DNA of 64,000 bases, taken from assembly GCF_002927635.1 (NCBI RefSeq), contig NZ_PRDS01000006.1:62001-126000 (forward strand), given 5' to 3'. The position numbers were made by a program, and so were the translations under genes. The notes below the pieces were generated by a model, which was given only the letters and a program-made list of their open reading frames with translations, was not told where the DNA came from and did no database searches. The DNA comes from Albidovulum inexpectatum. Lineage in GTDB: Bacteria; Pseudomonadota; Alphaproteobacteria; Rhodobacterales; Rhodobacteraceae. This document shows positions 8,077 through 16,194 of this stretch, in pieces (position 1 is the first letter of the stretch; every line of letters begins with the position of its first letter).

Positions 8077-9900
8077 TTATTCCATCGACTCGAGCTCATC
8101 GATCATTCGGGCGATCATCGACAGGCCCTTGTCCCAGAATGCCGGATCTGATGCATCAAGGCCGAAGGGGGCCAGCAGTTCGCGGTGGTGCTTTGATCCG
8201 CCCGCGCGCAGCATGTCCAGATACTTCGACTGAAAATCGGGCAGGCCTTCCTCGTATGCGGCGTAAAGTGCATTCACCAACCCGTCGCCAAAGGCATAGG
8301 CATAGACATAAAAGGGCGAATGCACGAAGTGGGGTACATAGGACCAGAAGGTCTCGTAACCCGGCATGAATTCGAAGGCATCGCCCAGACTTTCGGTCTG
8401 AACGCTCATCCACAGGGCGTTGATGTCGTCGGGCGTCAGCTCTCCCTCGCGCCTGGCGGCATGGAGTTTCGACTCGAAGTCATAGAAGGCGATCTGGCGC
8501 ACGACCGTGTTGATCATGTCCTCGACCTTGCCCGCCAGAAGAATCTTGCGCTCTGGCGGTGTCGTGGCCTGCGACAGCAGTTTGTTGAAGGTCAGCATCT
8601 CGCCAAAGACGCTGGCAGTCTCGGCCAGGGTCAATGGCGTGTGGCTCAACAATTCGCCCTGAGCGGCAGCCAGAACCTGGTGGACGCCATGGCCCAGCTC
8701 ATGCGCCAGCGTCATCACGTCGCGTGGCTTGCCCAGATAGTTCAACAAGATGTAGGGATGCGCGTCCGTTACCGTGGGATGTGCGAACGCGCCGGGCGCC
8801 TTGCCCGGCTTGACGCCCGCGTCGATCCAGCCGCGCTCGAAGAACGGACGGGCGATATCGGCTATTTCGGGCGAAAAGTCGGCATAGGCCGACATCACCG
8901 TCTCGCGCGCCTCGTCCCAGCCGATCATGCGCGGCTGTTCGATGGGCAGCGGGGCGTTGCGGTCCCAGACCTGCAGCTTGTCCAGCCCCATCCAGCGCGC
9001 CTTCAGCCGGTAATAGCGGTGCGACAGGCGCGGATAGGCCGCCACGACCGCGTCGCGCAGGGCCTGAACCACTTCGGGTTCGACATGGTTGGCAAGATGG
9101 CGCGCATGCTGTGGCGTGGGCATCTTGCGCCAGCGATCCTCGATTTCCTTTTCCTTGGCCAGCGTGTTGTGAATGCGCGAAAACAGCTTGATGTTTCGGC
9201 CAAAGACCAGTGCCAGCGCCCGCGCGGCCGCCTCGCGCCGCTTGCGGTCGGGATCGGTCAGAAGGTTCAGCGTGGATTCGAGGTTCAGCGGCGCCGTCTC
9301 GCCTTCGACCTCGAATTCCAGGCCGGCCATGGTTTCGTCGAACAGCTTGTTCCAGGCCGATGCGCCCACGCTGGACATGTCGTGCAGGAAGCGCTCCAGC
9401 TCGTCGGACAGCTGGTGCGGCTTCATCGCCCGCATCCGGTCGAAGACCGGGCGATAGCGGGCAAGCTCGGGGTCGGCCGAGAATAGCGCGGCATAGGCCG
9501 TATCGTCGATCCGGTTGAATTCCAGCGAGAAGAAGACCAGCGGCGTCGTGTAGCGCGTGATCCGGTCCTGGCAATCCGACAGGAACTTGGCCCGGGCGGC
9601 GTCGGTCGTGTTCTGGTAGTAGCGCAGCCCGGCATAGGACATGATGCGCCCGGCCTTCATCTCGATCCGTTCATAGGCGCGGACACATTCCAGCATAGCC
9701 GCAGCATCCAGCGTGGCCAGCTTGCCTTCATAGCTTGCGGCGAAATCGGCGCAGGCCCGTTCCAGCCAGTCCAGATCGCGCGAAATCTCGGGCGCGTCGG
9801 GCGAGGGGTAGAGGTCGCTCAGATCCCATTCCGGCAACTCGCCAAGCGCACCACCAGAGGCATTGGCGTCAAGAACCGGGCTTGGCAGGTGGATCGTCAT
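8077..9900 (-). CDS. pepF: Oligoendopeptidase F, peptidase family M3
   Basis: Cytosolic zinc oligopeptidase of the PepF/M3B family, which cuts peptides of roughly 7-17 residues. The protein is 607 residues, the usual length. The zinc-binding HExxH is visible as HELGH inside TLAHELGHGVHQVL. The downstream conserved Glu lies in ETASVFGEM, and the C-terminal substrate-contact region contains FYVYAYAFGDGLV. The ATG at 9900 is preceded by AAGGAG; the open frame continues 43 codons upstream with no similarity. An alpha/beta hydrolase gene lies 80 bp upstream on the same strand and a 221-bp gap separates it from the RTX/Hint gene start. Confidence 0.95.
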   Translation of the reverse strand: MTIHLPSPVLDANASGGALGELPEWDLSDLYPSPDAPEISRDLDWLERACADFAASYEGKLATLDAAAMLECVRAYERIEMKAGRIMSYAGLRYYQNTTDAARAKFLSDCQDRITRYTTPLVFFSLEFNRIDDTAYAALFSADPELARYRPVFDRMRAMKPHQLSDELERFLHDMSSVGASAWNKLFDETMAGLEFEVEGETAPLNLESTLNLLTDPDRKRREAAARALALVFGRNIKLFSRIHNTLAKEKEIEDRWRKMPTPQHARHLANHVEPEVVQALRDAVVAAYPRLSHRYYRLKARWMGLDKLQVWDRNAPLPIEQPRMIGWDEARETVMSAYADFSPEIADIARPFFERGWIDAGVKPGKAPGAFAHPTVTDAHPYILLNYLGKPRDVMTLAHELGHGVHQVLAAAQGELLSHTPLTLAETASVFGEMLTFNKLLSQATTPPERKILLAGKVEDMINTVVRQIAFYDFESKLHAARREGELTPDDINALWMSVQTESLGDAFEFMPGYETFWSYVPHFVHSPFYVYAYAFGDGLVNALYAAYEEGLPDFQSKYLDMLRAGGSKHHRELLAPFGLDASDPAFWDKGLSMIARMIDELESME

Positions 9901-9980
9901 CGCTTTCTCCTTGTCATTTGCCGCCCAGACATGGCAGCGCCGGACGTGCAAGACAAGGGGGGGCGGGCCGTGAAGGGCGA

Positions 9981-10949
9981 TCAGTCGCCCGAGATCCTGG
10001 AGGCGGATGGCGCGGCGGTTGCGTGGCAATCGAACAGCTCGGCCGCGCGGTCAAAGAACTTCCGCCGGATTGGCGGCGTTTCCATCATCAGTTCGTGTTC
10101 GGCATTTCCGATCAGGTCGAACTCGGCCCCAGGCCAGCGGCGCATGCGTTCATGGATCGCCGCAGAATGCACGATACGTTCGTCCGAGCCCAGGACCGTC
10201 AGGCAGGGGATATCCGGCGCATCCATCCGCAGCAGGGCCCGCGTTTCCTTCAACGCTTCATACAGCCATTGCAGGGTGGGCCCCCCGATGCCCAGTTCCG
10301 GATGCGCGACCAGCTGCCTGCGCATGAACTCGTACATTTCGGGGTCGCGCGTCAGGAAGTTGTCCTCGAAAGGATTGGTCAGCACATAGTTGTCGGGCGT
10401 GGTCGAAGGCGTCATTCTCCAGCCCTGTCCGGATATGGTGGCGGCAAAGGACAGGCTCCATGCGACGGGCCGCATCAGCGGGTGCATCTTGATGCCCCAC
10501 ATGGGTGCCGAGAAGGTCACGGCGCGCACGAGCAGGCCCCGATGCAGGGCGCGCAGGCCGATACACCCGCCCATCGAATGGCCGACAAGGAACCACGGCT
10601 GCGGCAGGTCCATTTCGCGCGCAAAGGCGACCGCCGCGTCAACGTCGCGCTGATAGTCGGAAAACCGTTCGACGTGGCCGCGACGGGCATCGGGGATCAG
10701 CCGGTCCGCCAAGCCCTGACCGCGCCAGTCGATGACAAGGGCAGAGTAACCCCGCGCGGCGAATTCGCCGGCCGCGGGGCCATATTTCTCGATATATTCG
10801 GTGCGCCCCGGGAACAGCAGCACCGTGCCTTTGCCGCCCGCCCGCCAGGCAGCCACGCGCAACCGAACGCCGTCATCGGCATTCAGCCAGGCGCAGGTCA
10901 CGCCCTTTGGTGCCTGGGTGACCTCGGCAAAGAACGGCGCCTGTTCCAT
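9981..10949 (-). CDS. Alpha/beta hydrolase, lysophospholipase PldB-like
   Basis: Serine hydrolase of the alpha/beta fold, 322 residues. The nucleophile elbow is GHSMGG at 123-128 with Ser125. The oxyanion-hole strand VLLFPGRTEYIEKYG and the DWRGQG motif are typical of the PldB/monoacylglycerol-lipase group that Rhodobacteraceae carry next to an SCP2 gene. The catalytic Asp/His pair is likely in LTVLGSDERIV and GNAEHELM. It probably acts on lysophospholipids or monoacylglycerols, an inference from family. The ATG at 10949 lies 5 bp after the stop of the SCP2 gene, so the two form an operon that may include pepF. Confidence 0.87.
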   Translation of the reverse strand: MEQAPFFAEVTQAPKGVTCAWLNADDGVRLRVAAWRAGGKGTVLLFPGRTEYIEKYGPAAGEFAARGYSALVIDWRGQGLADRLIPDARRGHVERFSDYQRDVDAAVAFAREMDLPQPWFLVGHSMGGCIGLRALHRGLLVRAVTFSAPMWGIKMHPLMRPVAWSLSFAATISGQGWRMTPSTTPDNYVLTNPFEDNFLTRDPEMYEFMRRQLVAHPELGIGGPTLQWLYEALKETRALLRMDAPDIPCLTVLGSDERIVHSAAIHERMRRWPGAEFDLIGNAEHELMMETPPIRRKFFDRAAELFDCHATAAPSASRISGD

Positions 10950-10953
10950 GGAC

Positions 10954-11244
10954 TCAGGCCAGGACCGAGCCCAATTGCATCGCAAGCCCCATGTCGCCAT
11001 CGACGGACAGCTTGCCCTGCATGAAGGCGGCGGTGGGATTGACCTCGCCCGACAGGATGCCCTCGAAGGTCTCGCGATCGGCGGTCAGGGTCACGTCGGC
11101 ATCTTCATCGCCCGCGCGGACGCCCTCCGAATCCAGGATCACGGCGCCTTCGCCCTCGATGACGAACTTGGCCTTGCCGGCCGTGAAGCCGCCCGACAGC
11201 TTTTCGTTCAGCGCCTTCACGGCAGCGTTGACGACGTCGCTCAT
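10954..11244 (-). CDS. SCP2 sterol-binding domain protein
   Basis: A 96-residue stand-alone SCP2 domain, a small alpha/beta lipid-carrier fold. Landmarks are LNEKLSGGFTAGKAKFVIEG, the central GDEDADVTLTADRETFEGIL and the C-terminal FMQGKLSVDGDMGLAMQL, the last being the usual lipid-pocket helix. It is thought to bind acyl-CoA or other lipids and may feed the adjoining lysophospholipase-like hydrolase, which begins 5 bp downstream. ATG 11244 follows GGAGGAAAG. The longer upstream frame is spurious. Confidence 0.88.
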   Translation of the reverse strand: MSDVVNAAVKALNEKLSGGFTAGKAKFVIEGEGAVILDSEGVRAGDEDADVTLTADRETFEGILSGEVNPTAAFMQGKLSVDGDMGLAMQLGSVLA

Positions 11245-11331
11245 TCTTTCCTCCGAAGTGATCATGTTATCGAAATGTGATCGCCGGGCTCTTACCTTTC
11301 CCGACGGGTTTCGGATACACTCTGCCGTGGA

Positions 11332-11892
11332 ATGATGCGTCGCGCCACCCTCCATGCGGTCCTGCTGGCCGCTTGTGCCGCAGCGTCATCGGTCGATGCC
11401 GCCGATCCGGCGCGGGCCGATGCGCTGCAGGATCTGTATCGCCAGCTGGCCGATCCGGCCAACCCCGACTGGCGGCGGATACAGTCCGACATCCTGCGCG
11501 AATGGTCGCTTTCGGGGTCGCCGGCCATGGATCTGCTGTTGCGGCGCGGGCGCGAGGCGCTGGAGCGGGGCGACACCCGCGCCGCGATCGAACACCTGAC
11601 GGCGCTGACCGATCACGCGCCGGAATTTGCCGAAGGCTGGAATGCCCGCGCGACGGCCTATTTCATGGCGGGCCGCTTTGGCCCGGCTCTTGCCGACATC
11701 CGGCGCACGCTGCAACTGAATCCCAATCATTTCGGCGCCCTGACAGGGCTTGGCCGCATCTTCGAGGAACTGGGCCAGGACGAACGCGCCATGGCCGCAT
11801 ATCGCGCGGCCCTTGCCATTCATCCGCATCTGGACGAAGTTCGCGCGGCTCTCGAGCGGCTGGAACGCAAGTCAACCGGAATCGACCTGTAG
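11332..11892 (+). CDS. Exported TPR-repeat protein
   Basis: A 186-residue protein with a short signal peptide (MMRRATLHAVLLAACAAASS, mature start probably near residue 24) and two to three tetratricopeptide repeats at about 68-175, for example AEGWNARATAYFMAGRFGPA followed by LGRIFEELGQDERAMAAYR. TPR proteins mediate protein-protein contacts; no partner is evident. It ends 10 bp before the helicase gene on the same strand. This neighbour pair is common in the family Rhodobacteraceae, but I infer no functional link. Divergent from the SCP2 gene over an 87-bp gap. Confidence 0.8.
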   Translation: MMRRATLHAVLLAACAAASSVDAADPARADALQDLYRQLADPANPDWRRIQSDILREWSLSGSPAMDLLLRRGREALERGDTRAAIEHLTALTDHAPEFAEGWNARATAYFMAGRFGPALADIRRTLQLNPNHFGALTGLGRIFEELGQDERAMAAYRAALAIHPHLDEVRAALERLERKSTGIDL

Positions 11893-11902
11893 GAGTGTGC
11901 CC

Positions 11903-14605
11903 ATGGCGCCGCAGTCGAGGATCACGGCGGTCCTCGGGCCGACGAATACCGGCAAGACCCATTATGCGATCGAACGGATGCTCGCCCATCGCAGCGGTGT
12001 GATCGGGTTGCCCCTGCGTCTGCTGGCGCGCGAGGTCTATGACCGTGTCGTGGCCGCGCGCGGGCCCTCGGTCGCGGCGCTGGTGACGGGTGAGGAGCGC
12101 ATCATCGGCCCGCGTGCGAAATACTGGATCTGCACCGTCGAGGCGATGCCGACCGACCTTGCCCCGGACTTTCTGGCCGTGGACGAGATCCAGCTTTGTG
12201 CCGACCCCGAGCGTGGCCATGTCTTTACCGACCGCCTGCTGCATGCGCGCGGTCTGCACGAAACCCTGTTCCTGGGCTCGGACACGATGCGCGGCGCCAT
12301 CGCCGCCCTGGTCCCGGGCGTACAGTTCGTCCGGCGCGAACGGTTCTCGACCCTGACCTATGCGGGCTCGAAGAAGCTCAGCCGCATGCCCCCGCGATCT
12401 GCCATTGTCGGCTTCTCGGTCGAGAACGTCTATGCGATGGCCGAGCTGATCCGACGACAAAAGGGCGGAGCGGCGGTGGTGATGGGGGCGCTCAGCCCGC
12501 GGACCCGCAATGCCCAGGTCGCGATGTATCAGAATGGCGACGTGGACTATCTGGTCGCGACCGACGCGATCGGGATGGGTCTGAACCTCGACATTTCGCA
12601 CGTTGCCTTTTCGGCGACGGCCAAGTTCGACGGCTGGCGCATTCGCAATCTCTTTCCGCACGAAATGGGACAGATCGCGGGCCGGGCCGGGCGGCATACC
12701 AGTCCCGGCACGTTCGGCGTCACGGGCGAGGCCGCGGCCCTGTCGCCCGAAGTGATCGACGCCATCGAATCGCATCGGTTCCGGCCGATCGAGCGGTTGA
12801 ACTGGCGCTCGCGCGATCTGGACTTCGGCTCGCTGGATCGGCTGATCGAGTCGCTTGAGGTCCAGCCTGCCGATACGTGGCTGACCCGCGGGCGCGAGGC
12901 CGACGATCTGCGCGCGCTGAAGATGCTGGCCGACATGGCCGTGATCCGTGATCGCGCCCGCACGCCGCGCGACATTCAACGCCTGTGGGAAGTCTGCCGC
13001 GTTCCGGACTTTCAGGGCATTTCGGCGCAGGAACATGCCAATCTGCTGTTGCGTATCTTCGGTTTCCTGCAGGAAGGCCATGTTCCGGATGACTGGCTGG
13101 CGGCCCAGATTCGCCGAATCGACAAGGTGCACGGCGACATTGATGTCCTGTCGCGGCGCCTGGCCTATATCCGCACATGGACCTATGTCGCGCAGCGTTC
13201 CGGCTGGGTAAGTGACGAAACCCATTGGCGCGAGGAAACGCGCGCGGTAGAAGACCGGCTGTCGGATGCGCTGCACGGCGCACTGACGCGAAGATTCGTG
13301 GACCGGCGGACATCTGTCCTTCTCCGCCGGCTCAAGCAGAAGGAGAGCCTTGTGGCCGAGGTGAACGACAAGGGTGAAGTGATGGTCGAGGGCGAGTTCG
13401 TCGGCCGTCTGGAAGGGTTCCGCTTCCGTCAGGATGACTCTGCTTCGCCCGACGAGGCGCGGACATTGCGACAGGCCGCCTATGAGGCGCTGCGACCCGA
13501 GTTCCATCTGCGGGCGGATCGCTTCTATAACGCACCCGATACCGAGATCGACTTTACCGAGCAGGGCGGCCTGATGTGGGGCGATCAGGCGGTCGGCAAG
13601 CTGGTCAAGGGCGTGGACGTCCTGCGCCCGCAGGTCGAACCCTTCGTCGACGAAGAGGCCGGTCATGACGTGACCGAAAAGGTGCGCCGTCGTCTGCAGC
13701 ATTTCATCGACCGCAAGGTCGCCACGCTGTTCGAGCCGCTGCTGAACCTGTCGCGCGACGAGGAGCTTTCGGGGCTGGCGCGTGGCTTTGCCTTCCGTCT
13801 GGTCGAGGCGCTGGGCATCCTGCCGCGTGAAGGCGTCGCCGACGAGGTCAAGGCCCTGGACCAGGACATGCGCGGCAGCCTGCGCAAGCATGGCGTTCGC
13901 TTCGGCCAGTACACGATCTTCCTGCCTGCCTTGCTCAAGCCTGCGCCGACGCGGCTGCGTCTTGTCCTTTGGGCGCTGTTCAACGATCTGGATGAATTTC
14001 CTGAAGCGCCGCCGCCCGGGCTGGTCACCGTGCCGAACCTGCCCGATGTGCCCAAGGGGTATTACACCCTGTCGGGCTATTTCCCGGCGGGGTCGCGGGC
14101 CATTCGGATCGACATGCTGGAACGCCTGGCGGACCTTCTGCGGACGCAGGATTCGCGCGCCGGGTTCGAGGCCAATCCCGACATGCTGTCGATCACGGGT
14201 CTGACGCTCGAGCAGTTCGCCGACCTGATGCAGGGCCTCGGATATGTCGCGGAACGCGGCGAGCGCGAGAAGCAGCGGCTCGAACCCGTGGTGAAGTCCG
14301 AAGACCCGGAAGCTCCGGCCAACCCGATCCCCGAAGACGAGCCCGCCGCGCTAGAGATTGCCGAAACCGAGGTCTTCTACACCTTCCGCTGGGCGCCGAA
14401 ACGCGCGCCGCGTGCCGACAAGCCCCGCCGCAAACCGGGTGCGACAGCGCCCGCCGCGAAAGAGCGTCGTGCAAAGGGCAAGCCGCCCCGCGGCAAGCAG
14501 GACGTCAAGCCGCAAGGCGGTTCGGCACGCCCGCCGCGCAAAGAGCGGATCGATCCGGACAATCCGTTCGCCGCGGCCCTGATGGGACTGCGCGACAAGC
14601 TCTGA
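11903..14605 (+). CDS. SUV3-like superfamily 2 RNA helicase
   Basis: A 900-residue helicase resembling mitochondrial SUV3, the degradosome RNA helicase. Walker A is GPTNTGKT at 12-19, motif II is DEIQ at 94-97 in place of DEAD/DEAH (typical of SUV3), motif V is TDAIGMGLNLDI and motif VI is QIAGRAGRH. After the helicase core comes a long family-specific region, then about 60 residues rich in Lys, Arg, Pro and Ala before IDPDNPFAAALMGLRDKL at the C terminus. The basic tail suggests RNA binding. It likely acts in RNA decay, by homology only. ATG 11903 follows TAGGAG; a longer frame starting inside the TPR gene is rejected. The S4 gene begins 8 bp downstream. Confidence 0.9.
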   Translation: MAPQSRITAVLGPTNTGKTHYAIERMLAHRSGVIGLPLRLLAREVYDRVVAARGPSVAALVTGEERIIGPRAKYWICTVEAMPTDLAPDFLAVDEIQLCADPERGHVFTDRLLHARGLHETLFLGSDTMRGAIAALVPGVQFVRRERFSTLTYAGSKKLSRMPPRSAIVGFSVENVYAMAELIRRQKGGAAVVMGALSPRTRNAQVAMYQNGDVDYLVATDAIGMGLNLDISHVAFSATAKFDGWRIRNLFPHEMGQIAGRAGRHTSPGTFGVTGEAAALSPEVIDAIESHRFRPIERLNWRSRDLDFGSLDRLIESLEVQPADTWLTRGREADDLRALKMLADMAVIRDRARTPRDIQRLWEVCRVPDFQGISAQEHANLLLRIFGFLQEGHVPDDWLAAQIRRIDKVHGDIDVLSRRLAYIRTWTYVAQRSGWVSDETHWREETRAVEDRLSDALHGALTRRFVDRRTSVLLRRLKQKESLVAEVNDKGEVMVEGEFVGRLEGFRFRQDDSASPDEARTLRQAAYEALRPEFHLRADRFYNAPDTEIDFTEQGGLMWGDQAVGKLVKGVDVLRPQVEPFVDEEAGHDVTEKVRRRLQHFIDRKVATLFEPLLNLSRDEELSGLARGFAFRLVEALGILPREGVADEVKALDQDMRGSLRKHGVRFGQYTIFLPALLKPAPTRLRLVLWALFNDLDEFPEAPPPGLVTVPNLPDVPKGYYTLSGYFPAGSRAIRIDMLERLADLLRTQDSRAGFEANPDMLSITGLTLEQFADLMQGLGYVAERGEREKQRLEPVVKSEDPEAPANPIPEDEPAALEIAETEVFYTFRWAPKRAPRADKPRRKPGATAPAAKERRAKGKPPRGKQDVKPQGGSARPPRKERIDPDNPFAAALMGLRDKL

Positions 14606-14612
14606 GACCGAC

Positions 14613-14915
14613 TTGGCCGAAGACCGCATCCGCATCGACAAGTGGCTGTGGCATGCGCGCTTCTTTCGCACGCGTTCGATCGCCTCGACGCTTGTCGCGT
14701 CGGGGCGCTTGCGTCTGAACGGCGCGCGCATGTCAAAGCCGGGCCGCGCCGTCGGGCCGGGGGATGTCCTGACCTTCCCGCAGGGCAGGGCGATACGGAT
14801 CGTGCGCATCATCGCTTGCGGAACCCGGCGCGGCTCTGCGGACGAGGCGAGTCTTCTTTACGTCGACCTTGATCCTGGACGATCGGTCCCGTCTGTTGGC
14901 GCGGCTGACGAATGA
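14613..14915 (+). CDS. S4-domain RNA-binding protein (Hsp15/HslR-like)
   Basis: A 100-residue S4-domain protein like E. coli Hsp15, which binds stalled 50S subunits carrying free nascent chains. The S4 core is RIRIDKWLWHARFFRTRSIA with GRLRLNGARMSKPGRAVGPGD. The only start in frame at the conserved N terminus is TTG at 14613, 8 bp after the helicase stop, giving MAEDRIRIDKWLW; this is a rare start codon choice and may limit translation. Translational coupling to the helicase is likely. The pairing of an RNA helicase with a ribosome rescue-type factor suggests a shared RNA quality-control role, which is inference. Confidence 0.88.
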   Translation: MAEDRIRIDKWLWHARFFRTRSIASTLVASGRLRLNGARMSKPGRAVGPGDVLTFPQGRAIRIVRIIACGTRRGSADEASLLYVDLDPGRSVPSVGAADE

Positions 14916-14936
14916 CATTCCGGCCCGGCGCGTGGA

Positions 14937-14955
14937 ATCGGACAATCGGTCCGAT
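14937..14955. promoter_or_regulatory. Inverted repeat between S4 gene and fdxA
   Basis: ATCGGAC and GTCCGAT form a perfect 7-bp inverted repeat with a 5-nt centre. It sits 22 bp after the S4 gene stop and 15 bp upstream of the predicted fdxA -35 box, so it could be a weak terminator without a T-run or an operator. Confidence 0.4.
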
Positions 14956-14969
14956 CAAGCGCCGAAGGC

Positions 14970-14998
14970 TTGAATGATCCCGCGCCAGCGTCTAGTTA
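14970..14998 (+). promoter_or_regulatory. Predicted fdxA promoter
   Basis: TTGAAT (14970-14975), a 17-bp spacer and TAGTTA (14993-14998) fit a housekeeping promoter. The start would fall near 15005, giving a 25-nt leader before the fdxA ATG. Confidence 0.55.
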
Positions 14999-15029
14999 GG
15001 CCGCGAAACCAGCAAGCGGACGCCGTGCC

Positions 15030-15368
15030 ATGACCTATGTCGTTACCGACAACTGCATTGCCTGCAAATACACCGACTGTGTCGAGGTTTGCCCCGTGGA
15101 CTGCTTCTACGAGGGCGAGAACATGCTGGTCATTCACCCGGATGAATGCATCGATTGCGGCGTCTGCGAACCCGAATGCCCCGCGGATGCGATTCGACCC
15201 GATACCGAACCAGACATGGAGAAGTGGGTCGAGTTCAACCGCAAATATGCCGAGCTCTGGCCCGTCATCACGCAGCGCAAGGACCCGCTGCCGGACGCCG
15301 AGAAACATGACGGCGAACCTGGCAAGCTCGAGAAGTATTTCTCGGAAAAGCCGGGCTCGGGCGACTAG
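15030..15368 (+). CDS. fdxA: Seven-iron ferredoxin FdxA (3Fe-4S/4Fe-4S)
   Basis: A 112-residue ferredoxin with both cluster sites intact. By comparison with Azotobacter ferredoxin I, Cys9, Cys17 and Cys50 bind the 3Fe-4S cluster and Cys21, Cys40, Cys43 and Cys46 bind the 4Fe-4S cluster; Cys12 and Cys25 match the known non-ligand cysteines of that protein. The C-terminal extension after residue 62 ([18 protein letters not shown]) is characteristic of FdxA. It is a cytosolic low-potential electron carrier; the partner enzyme is not indicated by neighbours. It appears to have its own promoter and precedes carD, as in most alphaproteobacteria. Confidence 0.96.
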   Translation: MTYVVTDNCIACKYTDCVEVCPVDCFYEGENMLVIHPDECIDCGVCEPECPADAIRPDTEPDMEKWVEFNRKYAELWPVITQRKDPLPDAEKHDGEPGKLEKYFSEKPGSGD

Positions 15369-15437
15369 ACCTGCGGGCCGCAAGGGCCGGTGATCGGGAA
15401 TCCGGCAGGCGCGATATCCTGAAGCCGCGGTCCACAT

Positions 15438-15466
15438 TTGAGTGGGCGCCGATTCTGTGATATATT
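15438..15466 (+). promoter_or_regulatory. Predicted carD promoter
   Basis: TTGAGT (15438-15443), a 17-bp spacer and TATATT (15461-15466) make one of the best housekeeping promoter matches in the window. Transcription would start near 15473, leaving a leader of about 157 nt before the carD ATG. Confidence 0.6.
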
Positions 15467-15500
15467 CCTGTTACACATGGATGAGGACATCTGGCCGGTG

Positions 15501-15521
15501 CAGGGTGGCAATACCGCCCTG
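15501..15521 (+). other. Hairpin in the carD leader
   Basis: CAGGGTGG (15501-15508) pairs with CCGCCCTG (15514-15521) around a 5-nt loop, an 8-bp stem with one G-U pair. It lies in the predicted 157-nt leader and has no T-run, so it is a structure and not a typical terminator. Confidence 0.4.
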
Positions 15522-15629
15522 TGGGGATGAATTTGCGAATTGATGGTGTTGACGGGGCCTCTGGCGTCCGGCAATGCCGTTTTCTCTGCCCCACCCGCCG
15601 GCTCCGCTGTCGTGCAAGGAAGGGCCCAT

Positions 15630-16139
15630 ATGAGCAAGACCAAGAAGACCGAGTTTCGTCCCAACGACTTTGTCGTTTATCCCGCGCATGGCGTGGGCAA
15701 GATTCTGGCGGTCGAGGAACAGGAAATCGCCGGACTGAAGCTCGAACTGTTCGTCATCTCGTTCGAGAAGGACAAGATGACGCTGCGCGTGCCGACCCAC
15801 AAGGCGAAGGAAATCGGCATGCGCCAGCTTTCGTCGCCGGATCTGGTGGAAAAGGCGCTGGAGACGCTGAAGGGCAAGGCGCGGGTCAAGCGCGCCATGT
15901 GGTCTCGCCGTGCCCAGGAATATGAACAGAAGATCAATTCCGGCGATCTTCTGGCCATCGCCGAGGTCGTGCGCGATCTACACCGTACGGACGATCAGCG
16001 CGAGCAGTCCTACTCCGAACGCCAGCTCTACGAGGCCGCGCTGGAGCGCCTGACCCGTGAGATCGCCGCCGTCTCGGGGGTCGATGAGGCCGGGGCGCAA
16101 AAGCGCGTGGGCGAAGTGCTGATGTCGCGCGCTGCCTGA
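15630..16139 (+). CDS. carD: CarD family RNA polymerase-binding transcription regulator
   Basis: CarD/CdnL-type factor that binds the RNA polymerase beta subunit and stabilises open complexes at promoters lacking a -35/-10 optimum, including ribosomal RNA promoters; in Rhodobacter it partly compensates for -10 elements lacking T at position -7. The 169-residue protein has the N-terminal Tudor-like RNAP-interaction domain (FRPNDFVVYPAHGVGKIL, residues about 8-65) and a helical C-terminal DNA-binding domain with the conserved WSRRAQEYEQKINSGD. ATG 15630 follows AAGGAAGGG; the longer frame from 15540 is leader. A strong terminator follows at 16165-16194. Confidence 0.95.
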   Translation: MSKTKKTEFRPNDFVVYPAHGVGKILAVEEQEIAGLKLELFVISFEKDKMTLRVPTHKAKEIGMRQLSSPDLVEKALETLKGKARVKRAMWSRRAQEYEQKINSGDLLAIAEVVRDLHRTDDQREQSYSERQLYEAALERLTREIAAVSGVDEAGAQKRVGEVLMSRAA

Positions 16140-16164
16140 TCAGAGGGGCAGTCGCAATTCCATG

Positions 16165-16194
16165 GCGCGCGAGTCAGGCTCGCGCGCTTTTTTT
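16165..16194 (+). terminator. Rho-independent terminator of carD
   Basis: GCGCGCGAG and CTCGCGCGC form a perfect 9-bp stem with a 5-nt loop followed by seven T (16188-16194). It begins 26 bp after the carD stop and overlaps the last 21 bp of the convergent EI24-type gene. Confidence 0.93.

Noticed and set aside
11663-13891. A 742-codon frame antisense to the helicase gene
   Set aside because: Shadow of a clear helicase coding region.
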